Shown here piece by piece: positions 44,754 to 54,623 of a stretch of DNA of 64,000 bases (within the stretch, counting starts at the first letter, position 1; each line of letters opens with the position of its first letter). The stretch comes from Xylanibacillus composti (lineage in GTDB: Bacteria > Bacillota > Bacilli > Paenibacillales > K13). The notes beneath the pieces were generated by a model. It was not told where the DNA came from and did not search any database. It worked only from the letters and a program-made list of their open reading frames with translations. The position numbers were made by a program, and so were the translations under genes. The stretch lies in contig NZ_BOVK01000031.1 in the NCBI RefSeq assembly GCF_018403685.1, positions 53,291 through 117,290 on the forward strand, read 5' to 3'.

Positions 44754-45308
44754 CTAGGCTTGTTTCTCTGCTGCGGCCTCTCTCCAGCGCATTTCGAATA
44801 GAAGTTCATCCAGCGCTTGCTGCAATCTTTGATGCAATTCATCGTCCATCTCAAAACCGTCATCCACGCGCGCGATCATTTTGTCCACGCCATATACTCC
44901 GGCAAGGATATGCCTGCCGGAGAGTGCGGAAATGACTGGTTTCAACGCATAATCCATTGCCAGCAAATGCGCCATCGACCCTCCGACAAAGAGGGGCAGT
45001 ACGATTTTATTGTGCAGGCCTTTTTGCGGAAGCATATCGAGAAACAGCTTCAACACACCTGTATATGACGCCTGGTAAACTTGACTGGCTATCAGTACCG
45101 CTTGCGCTTCCTTCACCCAGTTCACCTTCTCCTGAATCGCCTCGCTCTGAAAATCCGCGCGAACCAAGTCCTTTGCGGGCAGCTCGGCAATGTGCACAGT
45201 CTTTACCTCAATTCCTGAGTATGCAAGCTTCTCGCAACTTGCTTGAATAAAAGCGTTCAATCTTGAATTAGCTGTCGGACTGCCGGAAAGGATTACCACG
45301 GAAGACAT
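44754..45308 (-). CDS. NADPH-dependent FMN reductase (SsuE-like)
   Basis: A 184-residue flavodoxin-like reductase. N-terminal phosphate loop ILSGSPTANSRL and YQASYTGVLKLFLD, both typical of SsuE. It reduces FMN for two-component monooxygenases. A monooxygenase of that type lies 2 kb away at 47227-48555, across the PucR gene, and may be the recipient. Confidence 0.9.
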   Translation of the reverse strand: MSSVVILSGSPTANSRLNAFIQASCEKLAYSGIEVKTVHIAELPAKDLVRADFQSEAIQEKVNWVKEAQAVLIASQVYQASYTGVLKLFLDMLPQKGLHNKIVLPLFVGGSMAHLLAMDYALKPVISALSGRHILAGVYGVDKMIARVDDGFEMDDELHQRLQQALDELLFEMRWREAAAEKQA

Positions 45309-45499
45309 AGTATCAGCTCCTTATGTTGTCTTGATCTCATTCTAGAAAACCCTTATCGATAGTTACATCATAAGGCATAATACCTAACAATTCATTAGTC
45401 AAACCGTACAGAACGCAACGGTTTTATTAGTTATTGCAGCTATAATTCGATCATGATACACTATTTGCGTTAGATATAATGACATTCGGAGATGATATC

Positions 45500-47143
45500 A
45501 TGCAGCTGGCAGATTTGCTTCACAAACTCTCATTTCCGCCTTCCACCGTATTGGCAGGGAAATCCGGACTGCACCGCTCCATCCAATCCGTGAATATCAT
45601 GGACACGCCGGATATGATCCGCTATCTCAAAAAGGACGAGCTGCTGCTTACGAACGCGTATGTGATGAAAGACGACCCCGAGCAGTTGATCATGCTTGTC
45701 AACGATATGCAAGAGAGAGGCTGCGCGGGACTCATGATCAGCTCAAGAAGATTCCTTCCCGAGCACCCTCAGCAATTGCTTACTGTGGCAGAACGGCTGA
45801 ACTTCCCGATCATCGAACCCCCTCCAGGCCTTACACTAGGTGAAATATCCAACAAAGCGATCGGGTTTATACTGGAGCAAAAAACAGACGAAATGAAATA
45901 TGCGCTCGATTGTCATCAGCATTTTTCGAGCATGGTCATCCAGGGACAGGGACTGCCCGAAATCATTAATGCTCTTGCCGCTGTTTTGGAACATTCCATT
46001 GCGCTGTTTGATCACCATTTTGATTCACTAGCACTCTCCAATAATATCGATTACGCTTCGTTCGCCCCCGTGCTGGCAAACGTGCAGCAAATACTCAGGG
46101 AACTCCCCCTCACTTCCCCTGCTACCCGGCTGTGCCTGTTGCACGACCGCGCAGATTGGCGAAGGACACTGACAGTGTATGCCATTCATTCGTATCAACC
46201 GAGCGGATTTCTCGTCGTTTTTGGCGAAACCGATGACGGAAGAAATCTCTCGCACTTGGCTATCGAGCAAGCCATAAACGTGATTCAATTTGAGATTTTG
46301 AAGAGACAGGCGGTAAAAGAAAGGTCGAGGCGCTACAAAAATGAGTTTTTTGCAGATGTCGTCGAAGGTTATATTGCTTCTGAACAAAACATTATGCACC
46401 GGGGGAGTCGTTACGGCCTCGTCAATGACAGCAAATACCAGACCATCGTCGCCAAGATTGACTCTTTCGGCACGTCCAATCCATATGCGCTCACAATCAG
46501 CGAACAAGAAACGAAGGAGAGGATAATCGATCAACTCTACGAATACGTGAAGCCTGCATTGCTGGATAAGGGGCAGGATTGCATCCGTTTTGTAAAAAAC
46601 GACGCGGTCGTATTGCTGCTTCCGACTTCGAACAAAGGTCCATGGTTGGAGGAATTGCTCTCAGACGTATCGGAGCGCGCTTTTCACCAGCAGCAGCTCC
46701 CAATTTCCTTCGGGGTCGGAAAGCCCGTCGATCATTTGCTGGATCTGCCCCTGTCTTACAAGGAAGCCCTGGAGGCATTGGAATTCGGTTATCGGTGCGG
46801 AAAAGAACGCTTCGTCCAACTGAATAACAACCGGGAGCTCGTTGACCTGTTTCGATTCATGGATATCAATTATTTGAAAGCCTTCTACAAGCATACGGTA
46901 CAGCCCTTTGCGCATTTGGAGGAAAAGGAACGGACAGACCTGCTGCTAACGCTGAAAGTGTATTACGATCAAAATTGCCGCATTGCGGAAACGGCTTCGC
47001 GGTTGTTTGTACACCGCAATACCGTGATCTACCGTTTGGACAAGTGCGCTCAAATTCTGGAGAGAGAGTTGACAGCCGCTGATGAAAGCCTCCGGTTCCG
47101 CATTGCCTTCCTGATCGAGCCTCTGCTGCAGCAACCATCATGA
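45500..47143 (+). CDS. PucR-family transcriptional regulator
   Basis: About 547 residues: N-terminal PucR domain (MQLADLLHKL ... SVNIMDTPD ... LLLTNAYVM), a middle GGDEF-like/PucR fold and a C-terminal helix-turn-helix (ETASRLFVHRNTVIYRLDKCAQILE). GGAGATGATATC precedes the chosen ATG. Members control purine, amino-acid and other nitrogen catabolism. It stands divergently from the SsuE/MFS pair and convergently to the monooxygenase operon and probably regulates one of them. Confidence 0.92.
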   Translation: MQLADLLHKLSFPPSTVLAGKSGLHRSIQSVNIMDTPDMIRYLKKDELLLTNAYVMKDDPEQLIMLVNDMQERGCAGLMISSRRFLPEHPQQLLTVAERLNFPIIEPPPGLTLGEISNKAIGFILEQKTDEMKYALDCHQHFSSMVIQGQGLPEIINALAAVLEHSIALFDHHFDSLALSNNIDYASFAPVLANVQQILRELPLTSPATRLCLLHDRADWRRTLTVYAIHSYQPSGFLVVFGETDDGRNLSHLAIEQAINVIQFEILKRQAVKERSRRYKNEFFADVVEGYIASEQNIMHRGSRYGLVNDSKYQTIVAKIDSFGTSNPYALTISEQETKERIIDQLYEYVKPALLDKGQDCIRFVKNDAVVLLLPTSNKGPWLEELLSDVSERAFHQQQLPISFGVGKPVDHLLDLPLSYKEALEALEFGYRCGKERFVQLNNNRELVDLFRFMDINYLKAFYKHTVQPFAHLEEKERTDLLLTLKVYYDQNCRIAETASRLFVHRNTVIYRLDKCAQILERELTAADESLRFRIAFLIEPLLQQPS

Positions 47144-47166
47144 AAAGCCGGCATCTGCCGGCTTTT
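47143..47166. terminator. Bidirectional rho-independent terminator
   Basis: A perfect 11-bp stem AAAAGCCGGCA / TGCCGGCTTTT with a two-base loop. It starts in the PucR stop codon and is followed by TTTTCG on plus and AAAA-derived T residues on minus, so it can end both the PucR gene and the monooxygenase operon. Confidence 0.95.
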
Positions 47167-47226
47167 CGCTTCAATTCTATTCACCTCGAGGCGTGCCTCC
47201 CCCTCTTAGTCGTTCCAGGCAGTTCA

Positions 47227-48555
47227 TTAACGTTCAGCAACGGCCGCCGCGAACTGATTAACCGGTCTTGACAATCCCAGGTTCTCGCGAAGCGTGCTTC
47301 CAGTATACTCGGTGCGGAACAATCCTCTCCGCTGCAGTTCCGGGATTACTTTTTGCGAGAATTCTTCCAGACCACCCGGGAAGTACGGCGGCATAATATT
47401 GAATCCGTCACAAGCTCTGGTGAGAAACCACTCTTCCAACTGATCCGCAACCTGTGCGGCAGTTCCCACGATAGTAAAGTCACCGCGCCCGGCAGCAGTG
47501 CGGTGAAGCAACTGCCGGATCGTCAGGTTTTCGCGCTTGGCCAAGTCCACGAATATCTTATACTTGGTCCGCTGCCCATTAATTTGCTCCGCATCCGGCA
47601 ATTCCGGCATCGGTCCGTCCAACGGATACGAGAACATATCTACACCCGTCAAAGCGGATAGTCTGCGCAATCCGATTTCCGGATTAATCAGCGCATTGAG
47701 CTCCTGCTCCTTCTCTCTGGCTTCCGATTCGGTTTCACCCAGGATCACGGCAACACCCGGCAATATTTTCATCTGGTCGCCAGACCGCCCGTATTTCAAC
47801 AGTCTTGCTTTGACATCCTTATAGAACTGTCTGGCTTCCTCGATGTTCGATTGCATCGTATAGATCACTTCCGCAAACCGGGCGCCAAATTCTCTCCCGC
47901 TCGGCGAAGAGCCAGCTTGCACCAGAACAGGGTACCCTTGAGGCGACCTCGGGATATTCAGCGGGCCTTTCACTTGGAAAGCTGGACCTACGTGATGAAT
48001 CTCCCGAATTTTGCTGCTGTCCGCAAAGTCGCCAGACGATTTGTCGAAGGTCAGCGCCTCGTCCTCCCAGCTGTCCCACAGCGCCGTCGTCACTTCCAAG
48101 AACTCATTGGCGCGTTCATAGCGCTTGACATGTTCCAAGTGTGAATTCTTGTTGAAATTATATGCGGCATCTTCACTGCCGGTTGTTACGATATTCCAGC
48201 CGGCTCTGCCTTTGCTGATATAGTCCAATGATGCGAAATAGCGAGCCAGGTTATAAGGTTCTGTGTATGTGGTCGAGACCGTGCCGATCAAGCCGATATG
48301 CTTCGTGACTGACGCAATCGAGGAAAGAAAGGTAAGCGGCTCGAAGAAGTTCGAGAAGGATTTCCCTCCGGACAAACCGTCTGCAAGGAAGACAGAGTCG
48401 AATTTGGCCTCCTCTGCGATTTGGGCCAACCTTTGAAAATACTTGATATCCATCATTTGCTGCGGATCGGCATCCCGAAACCGCCATGCCGCTTCATGGT
48501 GCCCCATGCCGAACAAAAAGCAGTTCAAACTCATTTGCCTCTTCATTTCCGCCAT
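47227..48555 (-). CDS. FMN-dependent monooxygenase, NtaA/DszA/YxeK family
   Basis: A 442-residue luciferase-fold enzyme that uses FMNH2 supplied by a reductase. Family motifs: FDSVFLADGLSGG, the strand region TTYTEPYNLARYFASLDYISKGRAGWNIVTT, and PSGREFGARFAEVIYT. Relatives oxidise nitrilotriacetate, dibenzothiophene sulfone, alkylated thiols or succinylated cysteine. It is the last gene of an operon with a peptide-type ABC importer, suggesting that the imported compound is its substrate. Confidence 0.92.
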   Translation of the reverse strand: MAEMKRQMSLNCFLFGMGHHEAAWRFRDADPQQMMDIKYFQRLAQIAEEAKFDSVFLADGLSGGKSFSNFFEPLTFLSSIASVTKHIGLIGTVSTTYTEPYNLARYFASLDYISKGRAGWNIVTTGSEDAAYNFNKNSHLEHVKRYERANEFLEVTTALWDSWEDEALTFDKSSGDFADSSKIREIHHVGPAFQVKGPLNIPRSPQGYPVLVQAGSSPSGREFGARFAEVIYTMQSNIEEARQFYKDVKARLLKYGRSGDQMKILPGVAVILGETESEAREKEQELNALINPEIGLRRLSALTGVDMFSYPLDGPMPELPDAEQINGQRTKYKIFVDLAKRENLTIRQLLHRTAAGRGDFTIVGTAAQVADQLEEWFLTRACDGFNIMPPYFPGGLEEFSQKVIPELQRRGLFRTEYTGSTLRENLGLSRPVNQFAAAVAER

Positions 48556-48603
48556 ATTCGCTCACCCTTTCATCTTAGTGTGTAATCCCCTATGAAGCCC
48601 GGG

Positions 48604-50193
48604 CTATTTCCGCTTGATTTCCTCCACATAGAACATCTGATCCACGCGCGGTTCGTAGTCCAGCGCATCATTAATCCCCATAATATCCTTGAATTGATAA
48701 ACGTAGATATAAGGCAATTCTTCTGCTACGATACGTTGAATTTCCTGATATTGCTCGGCCCGCTCCTCAGCATTCATGTTGACTCGCGCCTTCTCAATCA
48801 GCTCATCCACTCTTGGATTGCTGTATCCGAAGCCCGCCGGATTATAATCGGAACGGAAGTGATCCACGGCCAATGAAGCGTCGAACAACAGGTTGTTCCA
48901 GCCAACAAGCAGAAGCTCCTTATTCTTCCCGGTATTGCGAACATCCACATATTGCGATCTCTCGTGCACTTCCAGATTCACCTTAATGCCGACTGCTTCC
49001 AGCATGCCCGCGATCAACTGCGCCATTTCGCTGTTCGAGTAAATACTCGTGCCCTGCATCGTACCGAATGAAATCTCCAAGTCATCGTTATATCCAGCCT
49101 CTTGCAGCAATTCGCGCGCACGTTCCGGGTCGTATCGATAGGTGTTGTGCAAGCTTTCCTCGAACCCTAACACTCCTGGAATAACGCGAGTACGGGAAGG
49201 GACGGCAAGACCGTTCGTAAATTTGTCAGCCAATGCCTGATTGTCAATCGCATAATCGATCGCTTCGCGCACTTTCGGATCCGATGTCGCAAATGCTTCA
49301 TTCTGGTTCACCATGATCATCGACATAACGGTCGTTTCTGCCTCGATTGCCGATGTTCCATCATGGTTCTGTATGCGATCCCAATCGGTAACCGGAACGG
49401 ACGAAGCGACATCAATGCCTCCGGTCAACAGCTCCCCAATTCGAGTAGAGGCCTCCGGAATCGTGCGGAAGACGACTGTATCCCATTCTGAAACATCGCC
49501 ATTGAAATAACGATCATACTTCTCAAGAATGACGCGGTCATCTTTCCGCCATTCCACGAATCTGTACGGCCCGCTTCCGATCGGCTTCTTCAAGAATTCA
49601 TCCCACCCTGCTTCTTCTATATAGGATTTCGGGAAGATGCCCGAGCCTTCTCGAGCAATGCGATACGGGAGCGCAGGATCCGGTTCGTGTGTAATAATGT
49701 CAAAGTTATAGTCGTCTATGACGCGGACTTCTTTGATCGACTTGTAATGCACGTGCTGCTGCAGCATATCGTCTGTAGCGACACGTTCCAACGAGAACTT
49801 GATATCCTCTGCCGTCATCGGATCGCCATTGTGGAAGGTTATGCCCTCCTTCAACCGGAACGACCAAGTAGTGTCATCCACATTCTCATAGGTTTCGACC
49901 AAATGGGGCTGCAAGCTTCCGGCATTGTCCCGTCTGAGCAAGTAGTCCAGTACGTTGACCATGATGCTTTCAGTCGATACCGATGTGGAATTATGGGTAT
50001 CCGGCGTATCCATATCGAACGTGAGCGCAATATGCAGCTCACTGTCTGTGCCGCTTGATTGCGCACCTTCGCCCTCGTCCGCAGATCGATCACTCTGCGA
50101 GGGAACAGCAGAATTCTCGCTGCAAGCGGCGAGCAAGACCATCATCACAATCAACAAGAATAGGGGAACACGCCTTGCATTTCTCTTTAACAT
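48604..50193 (-). CDS. Peptide/opine-type ABC substrate-binding lipoprotein (SBP_bac_5)
   Basis: About 529 residues, lipobox LLAAC. Characteristic SBP_bac_5 elements: TWSFRLKEGITFHNGDPMTAEDIKFSLER, RAREL, and GWNNLLFDASL toward the C terminus. GGAGAG precedes the chosen ATG; the preceding in-frame ATG has poorer spacing. Its own permeases and ATPases are encoded upstream in the operon, and a monooxygenase follows. The ligand is probably a modified amino-acid or peptide-like compound. Confidence 0.92.
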   Translation of the reverse strand: MLKRNARRVPLFLLIVMMVLLAACSENSAVPSQSDRSADEGEGAQSSGTDSELHIALTFDMDTPDTHNSTSVSTESIMVNVLDYLLRRDNAGSLQPHLVETYENVDDTTWSFRLKEGITFHNGDPMTAEDIKFSLERVATDDMLQQHVHYKSIKEVRVIDDYNFDIITHEPDPALPYRIAREGSGIFPKSYIEEAGWDEFLKKPIGSGPYRFVEWRKDDRVILEKYDRYFNGDVSEWDTVVFRTIPEASTRIGELLTGGIDVASSVPVTDWDRIQNHDGTSAIEAETTVMSMIMVNQNEAFATSDPKVREAIDYAIDNQALADKFTNGLAVPSRTRVIPGVLGFEESLHNTYRYDPERARELLQEAGYNDDLEISFGTMQGTSIYSNSEMAQLIAGMLEAVGIKVNLEVHERSQYVDVRNTGKNKELLLVGWNNLLFDASLAVDHFRSDYNPAGFGYSNPRVDELIEKARVNMNAEERAEQYQEIQRIVAEELPYIYVYQFKDIMGINDALDYEPRVDQMFYVEEIKRK

Positions 50194-50235
50194 ACAGCTT
50201 CTCTCCATTTCTCCCTTAGGATTTTGTATGCGAAA

Positions 50236-51288
50236 TTAAGGAATTTTCCTTAACATCGTGCCGATGTATGGTAATTCGGGAGCTGCCTTCCCTGTCACAG
50301 GGTGGTGGCAGGCTACTTGATGCCCGGTAGAAGGCTCCTCCTCCAAGGACGGCTCCTTCGATTTGCAGAGATCGCTCGCGAAGCTGCAGCGTGTATGGAA
50401 TTTGCATCCGGGCGGAGGATTTGTCGGACTCGGCAATTCCCCTTCCAGGATGATCCGCTGCCGCTTCCCGCGCATCGAGGGCGTGGAAATGGGAATCGAG
50501 GAAAGCAATGCCGCCGTATATGGGTGACGGGGCTCGGTAAATAACTGCCGCTTGGTTGCGATCTCCACGATTTTCCCCAGATACATCACTGCAATGCGGT
50601 CGCTGATATGCTTCAACGCAGGGAGTCCGTGTCCGATAAACATATAGGTCAGATGGAATTCCTTCTGAAGCTCGGAAAGCAAATTCAAAATTTGCGATTG
50701 AATCGATACGTCCAGCGCAGAAACCGCTTCGTCGCATACGATCAATTTCGGCTGCAGCGCCAGCGCCCGGGCAATTCCGATGCGCTGCCGCTGGCCTCCG
50801 CTGAACTCGTGCGGATACCGGTTCACAAACGACGGGCTCAGCCCGACAATGTCCATCAACTCGGCTACTCGACGATCCAGCCTCTCCCCCTCCGCGACCC
50901 GATGTGCGCGAAGCGGCTCGGCTATAATATCCTTGACGCGCATTCGCGGATTCAGCGAGGAGAACGGGTCCTGGAATACCATCTGAATGTCTTTGCGCTT
51001 CTCCCGCATTTGCTCCGGCGTCAATGTGCGCAAATCCACACCGTCAAACCAAATTTCCCCTTCCGTCGCCTCGAGCAAGCGCATGACGACGTTGCCAGTA
51101 GTGGACTTCCCGGATCCGGATTCACCTACAATGCCAAACGTTTCTCCTCGATACACCTTGAAATCCACACCATCTACAGCCCGCAGGTAGACCTTCTCCC
51201 GGGCAAACCACCCCTTTGTCACATCGAAGTACTTTTTGACACCTTTAACCTCCAACAGCGGCTTCTCGTCTCTGCTCAAATCCTTCAA
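50236..51288 (-). CDS. Dipeptide-type ABC ATPase, DppF/OppF-like
   Basis: A 350-residue ATPase starting at a TTG (GGAGGTG upstream). Walker [11 protein letters not shown]-loop [12 protein letters not shown], signature FSGGQRQR, Walker [13 protein letters not shown], and the Opp/Dpp C-terminal cysteine motif ([10 protein letters not shown] ... C). The H-loop is IGHG instead of THD, still with His. It overlaps the partner ATPase gene by 44 bases. Confidence 0.93.
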   Translation of the reverse strand: MKDLSRDEKPLLEVKGVKKYFDVTKGWFAREKVYLRAVDGVDFKVYRGETFGIVGESGSGKSTTGNVVMRLLEATEGEIWFDGVDLRTLTPEQMREKRKDIQMVFQDPFSSLNPRMRVKDIIAEPLRAHRVAEGERLDRRVAELMDIVGLSPSFVNRYPHEFSGGQRQRIGIARALALQPKLIVCDEAVSALDVSIQSQILNLLSELQKEFHLTYMFIGHGLPALKHISDRIAVMYLGKIVEIATKRQLFTEPRHPYTAALLSSIPISTPSMRGKRQRIILEGELPSPTNPPPGCKFHTRCSFASDLCKSKEPSLEEEPSTGHQVACHHPVTGKAAPELPYIGTMLRKIP

Positions 51289-52276
51289 CCAAGCTCACCT
51301 CCCCATGCTCATGCAGCCAGCATCGCACATTCGCCCCCGCGTTGATCTGCGCCAACGGCGGTTCCTGCTTCACGCATTTCTCCATCGCATACGGACAGCG
51401 GGGATGGAACCGGCAGCCTATCGGCATATTCGAAGCAACAGGAACCGTTCCCGGGATGGATTCCAGCACTTCGTTCCATTCATCTATTTTCGGCGTACTG
51501 TTCATGAGACCCAGCGTGTACGGATGCGCCGGGGATTGAAACAACTGGAACACGTCCCCCTCCTCGACAACCTGACCGGCGTACATAACGACAACACGGT
51601 CCGCGATCTCCGCCACAACGCCAAGGTCATGCGTAATGATCATAATGGAAGTGTTTAGCTCTGATCTTAAATCCATCATCAGCTTCAAGATTTGCGCTTG
51701 TATGGTTACATCCAAAGCTGTAGTGGGCTCATCTGCAATCAGCAGCTTCGGATTGCATGACAGCGCTATCGCAATCATCACCCGCTGCCGCATACCGCCG
51801 CTTAATTCATGCGGATATGCACGGTACACTTCTTCCGGACGCGGGATTCCCACTTTTCTCAACATCTCGATGCTCTTCGCCTTCGCCGTCTTCTTGTCGA
51901 CCGTTTGATGCAGGGTGATATTCTCGGCAATCTGGAAGCCTACGGACAGCAACGGATTTAATGAAGTCAAGGGCTCTTGAAAGATCATGGAAATGGCGTT
52001 TCCTTGAATGTGTTTCAATTGTTTTTTGGACAGCTTCGTTAAGTCCTTGTCCTCAAACAGGATTTCACCTCCTTCAATTTTGCCCGGCGCCTCCACAAGT
52101 CCCATAATCGAAAAGGAGGTCACGCTTTTTCCGCAGCCGGATTCGCCCACGATACCAAGCACCTCGCCCGGTTTGATCTTCAGAGAGACCCCATCCACCG
52201 AGCGTGTCGTTCCGCTTTCCGTATGGAAATAGGTTCTCAGGTCACGCACTTCCAGCAAAGCCTCTTGTTTCGCCAT
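51245..52276 (-). CDS. Dipeptide-type ABC ATPase, DppD/OppD-like
   Basis: A 343-residue ATPase: Walker A GESGCGKSVT, Q-loop FQEPLTSLNPLL, signature LSGGMRQR, Walker B LLIADEPTTALD, H-loop ITHD and the C-terminal cysteine motif (GCRFHPRCPYAMEKC). Pairs with the DppF-like protein. GGAGGGATGAGGC precedes the ATG. Confidence 0.94.
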   Translation of the reverse strand: MAKQEALLEVRDLRTYFHTESGTTRSVDGVSLKIKPGEVLGIVGESGCGKSVTSFSIMGLVEAPGKIEGGEILFEDKDLTKLSKKQLKHIQGNAISMIFQEPLTSLNPLLSVGFQIAENITLHQTVDKKTAKAKSIEMLRKVGIPRPEEVYRAYPHELSGGMRQRVMIAIALSCNPKLLIADEPTTALDVTIQAQILKLMMDLRSELNTSIMIITHDLGVVAEIADRVVVMYAGQVVEEGDVFQLFQSPAHPYTLGLMNSTPKIDEWNEVLESIPGTVPVASNMPIGCRFHPRCPYAMEKCVKQEPPLAQINAGANVRCWLHEHGEVSLVEGFEQRREAAVGG

Positions 52277-52315
52277 GCCTCATCCCTCCTGAAAATATGA
52301 GTACTTCTATAAACG

Positions 52316-53251
52316 TCAGGATCGCCGCCCTTGCGAGCGCGGATCGAACACATCCCGCAGCCAATCACCCAGAAAGATAATCCCCAGTACGGTAATCGTA
52401 ATGGCCAAACCAGGAAAAGCTGCAATCCACCAGCTTGTTGCTATGTGATCCCTTCCTTCGTTCAGCATGTACCCCCAGGACACGGCAGGGGGTTGAATCC
52501 CGAGTCCGAGGTAACTGAGCGAAGCTTCCAAAATAATGTTGCTGCCTACCGCCAGTGTAGAGACGACAATACATAGCGAAGCGATATTCGGCAGAATATG
52601 GGTGAACATGATCGTTCGATCCCGGCTGCCGATCGACCGCGCCGCCCGCACATAATCCCGCTGTTTGATGCTTAATACTTCACCGCGTATCAGCCGGGTG
52701 AACATCGTCCATTCCGTTAGCCCGATCACGATGATCAGCGTGGAGACGCTTGAGCCGAACACGCCGATAATGACGAGCATCAACAGAATGCCCGGAATAG
52801 CCATCTTGGCATCCACCAATCGCATAATCGCCGTATCAAACCATTTGCCGCCATAAAATCCGCAGACAATTCCCAGCAAAATGCCAATGAACGCAGCTAT
52901 AACAACCGACACACCGCTGACCAGCAAGGAAACTTGTGCTCCATAAATCAGACGGCTTAATACATCCCGACCGAGATTGTCCGTGCCCAAGATGTGCTGC
53001 ATGGAACCTCCCTCCGCCCACGCCGGCGGTGTCAACGTATTGCGAATATCCATCACAGTCGGATCATGCGGCGCCAGATAAGGAGCAAATGCCGCCATTA
53101 GTATCACAGCAACCACAATGATGAAGCCAACCGTCCCCGTCTTGCTATTCAGCAAGAGCTTCGTCCATCTGGCGAACGGACTGATCTTCCTTCCAACCTC
53201 ATATTGACTGCTTGAGGCGCCCGGCCTCTCCATTCGGATCTCTGCTGCCAT
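52316..53251 (-). CDS. Dipeptide-type ABC permease, DppC/OppC-like
   Basis: A 311-residue permease with six spans, LGTDNLGRDVLSRLIYGAQVSL and the EAA loop (DYVRAARSIGSRDRTIMFTHILPN), both diagnostic of DppC/OppC. Follows the DppB gene by 14 bases. Confidence 0.94.
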   Translation of the reverse strand: MAAEIRMERPGASSSQYEVGRKISPFARWTKLLLNSKTGTVGFIIVVAVILMAAFAPYLAPHDPTVMDIRNTLTPPAWAEGGSMQHILGTDNLGRDVLSRLIYGAQVSLLVSGVSVVIAAFIGILLGIVCGFYGGKWFDTAIMRLVDAKMAIPGILLMLVIIGVFGSSVSTLIIVIGLTEWTMFTRLIRGEVLSIKQRDYVRAARSIGSRDRTIMFTHILPNIASLCIVVSTLAVGSNIILEASLSYLGLGIQPPAVSWGYMLNEGRDHIATSWWIAAFPGLAITITVLGIIFLGDWLRDVFDPRSQGRRS

Positions 53252-53265
53252 CTCCCACTCCCTCC

Positions 53266-54192
53266 CTATTCGTATTTAATCCTTGGATCGATGAGGCGAT
53301 AAGTGATATCCGCCAAAAAGTTCATGAGGATGATGGCCAATGCGCTTACGATGACAACCGCCTGCACGACCGACATATCCCGAACGTTAATCGAGCTGAC
53401 TAACAACTGCCCCATTCCCGGCCAGGCAAAGATCGCCTCGGTAATAATGGCTCCGCCTACGACCCACTGCATTTGCATGGCCAGAATTGTAACGACAGGA
53501 ATCAGGCAATTTCGAAATGCGTGTCTAAAAATAATAGTGAAGCTGGATACCCCTTTGCTCTTGGCTGTCCGGATATAGTCTTGACTCAGAACATCCAACA
53601 TGCTGGAACGAATCAGACGCGTGATCTCGGCTGCCGTATTGCTTCCCAGCGTGACGGCGGGCAGGATGAGATGCATCCAGGTCCCGTGTCCGGATACAGG
53701 AAAAAGGGACAGCGTAATCGAGAATACCAGAATCAGCATGATGGCTAACCAGAAATTAGGAACCGCCTTGCCCAATACAGAAGTGCCGGTTATGATCAAA
53801 TCAACAAAGGTGTTCTTTCTCATTGCGGAGAAAATCCCCAGCGGGATCGCCATGACTAAAGCGAAAACCATCGATGCCGCGCCAAGCTGCAACGTTAGAG
53901 GCAGCCTCTCCAAGACGAGCGAGAGCGCATCTTGCTGGAACACATAGGATGTGCCAAAATTCCCTTGCACCAAATTCCACATATACATGCCGTATTGCTC
54001 ATAGAGCGGACGGTTCAAGCCCAGCGCTTCCCGCAACCCTTCAATCTGCTCAGGGGTGGCGGTTTCCGCCAGCATTAATGCGACCGGATCGCCGGTTACA
54101 AAAATGAGGATGAAAATGACCGAGGAAATAATGAAAAGGACAGGAATAATTTGAAAAGCATATTTTAGAACGTAAATTTTGATGACACACAC
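53266..54192 (-). CDS. Dipeptide-type ABC permease, DppB/OppB-like
   Basis: A 306 to 308-residue permease with DppB signatures (FVTGDPVALMLAE, EQYGMYMWNLVQGNFGTSY, EAIFAWPGMGQLLV). The start is odd: the only standard in-frame start, a GTG at 54192, lies inside the Shine-Dalgarno GGGAGGTG. An ATC at 54183 is 7-8 bases from the Shine-Dalgarno and would give the family-like beginning KIYVLKYAF, so a rare ATC start is possible. First gene of the importer/monooxygenase operon. Confidence 0.92.
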   Translation of the reverse strand: MCVIKIYVLKYAFQIIPVLFIISSVIFILIFVTGDPVALMLAETATPEQIEGLREALGLNRPLYEQYGMYMWNLVQGNFGTSYVFQQDALSLVLERLPLTLQLGAASMVFALVMAIPLGIFSAMRKNTFVDLIITGTSVLGKAVPNFWLAIMLILVFSITLSLFPVSGHGTWMHLILPAVTLGSNTAAEITRLIRSSMLDVLSQDYIRTAKSKGVSSFTIIFRHAFRNCLIPVVTILAMQMQWVVGGAIITEAIFAWPGMGQLLVSSINVRDMSVVQAVVIVSALAIILMNFLADITYRLIDPRIKYE

Positions 54193-54280
54193 CTCCCTGA
54201 AAAATATGCTTTTTGATGATAAACTGAAGACGAAACGGCTTATTGTGTTATGTTTGATTACATATTAACAACTTGTTTGT

Positions 54281-54319
54281 CCTAAGTCATTAGTTATAAA
54301 CGCTAAGAAAACCTAAGTC
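54281..54319 (-). promoter_or_regulatory. Paired GACTTAGG direct repeats upstream of the Dpp operon
   Basis: CCTAAGTC on the plus strand (GACTTAGG on minus) occurs at 54281-54288 and again at 54312-54319, 31 bp apart (about three helical turns), about 100 bases before the Dpp operon start. Possible operator, perhaps for the PucR-type regulator. The remaining 430-base gap between this operon and secDF holds no gene. Confidence 0.35.
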
Positions 54320-54431
54320 GTTTGTTCTTAAGGGCCAAATATAACATTGAAATGATATATTGAATCACACAATGGTCGCATGGTCATAAATCATCTAATA
54401 TGAACAACGAACAGAGACGCTGGATAAAAGA

Positions 54432-54459
54432 AAAAAACCCTTAATACTAAGGGTTTTTT
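54432..54459. terminator. Bidirectional rho-independent terminator after secDF
   Basis: A perfect 12-bp stem (AAAAAACCCTTA / TAAGGGTTTTTT) with a four-base loop and T-runs on both strands, about 165 bases past the secDF stop. Confidence 0.93.
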
Positions 54460-54623
54460 GAATGGAATGCTATGAATCTCCAGAAGTGAATCCTCATGTG
54501 CGACAGCAACTGCCTGATCGCTTATCCGCAGCACTTGCGAATGATTATTCTTCCTAACACCTAAAAGACGCGTCCGGTCAATACACAATGGAAGAATAAG
54601 AACATCTCACAGCCTCCGAGCGA

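Noticed and set aside
54391..54588. 65-codon frame downstream of secDF
   Set aside because: It crosses the perfect terminator stem and has no ribosome site.
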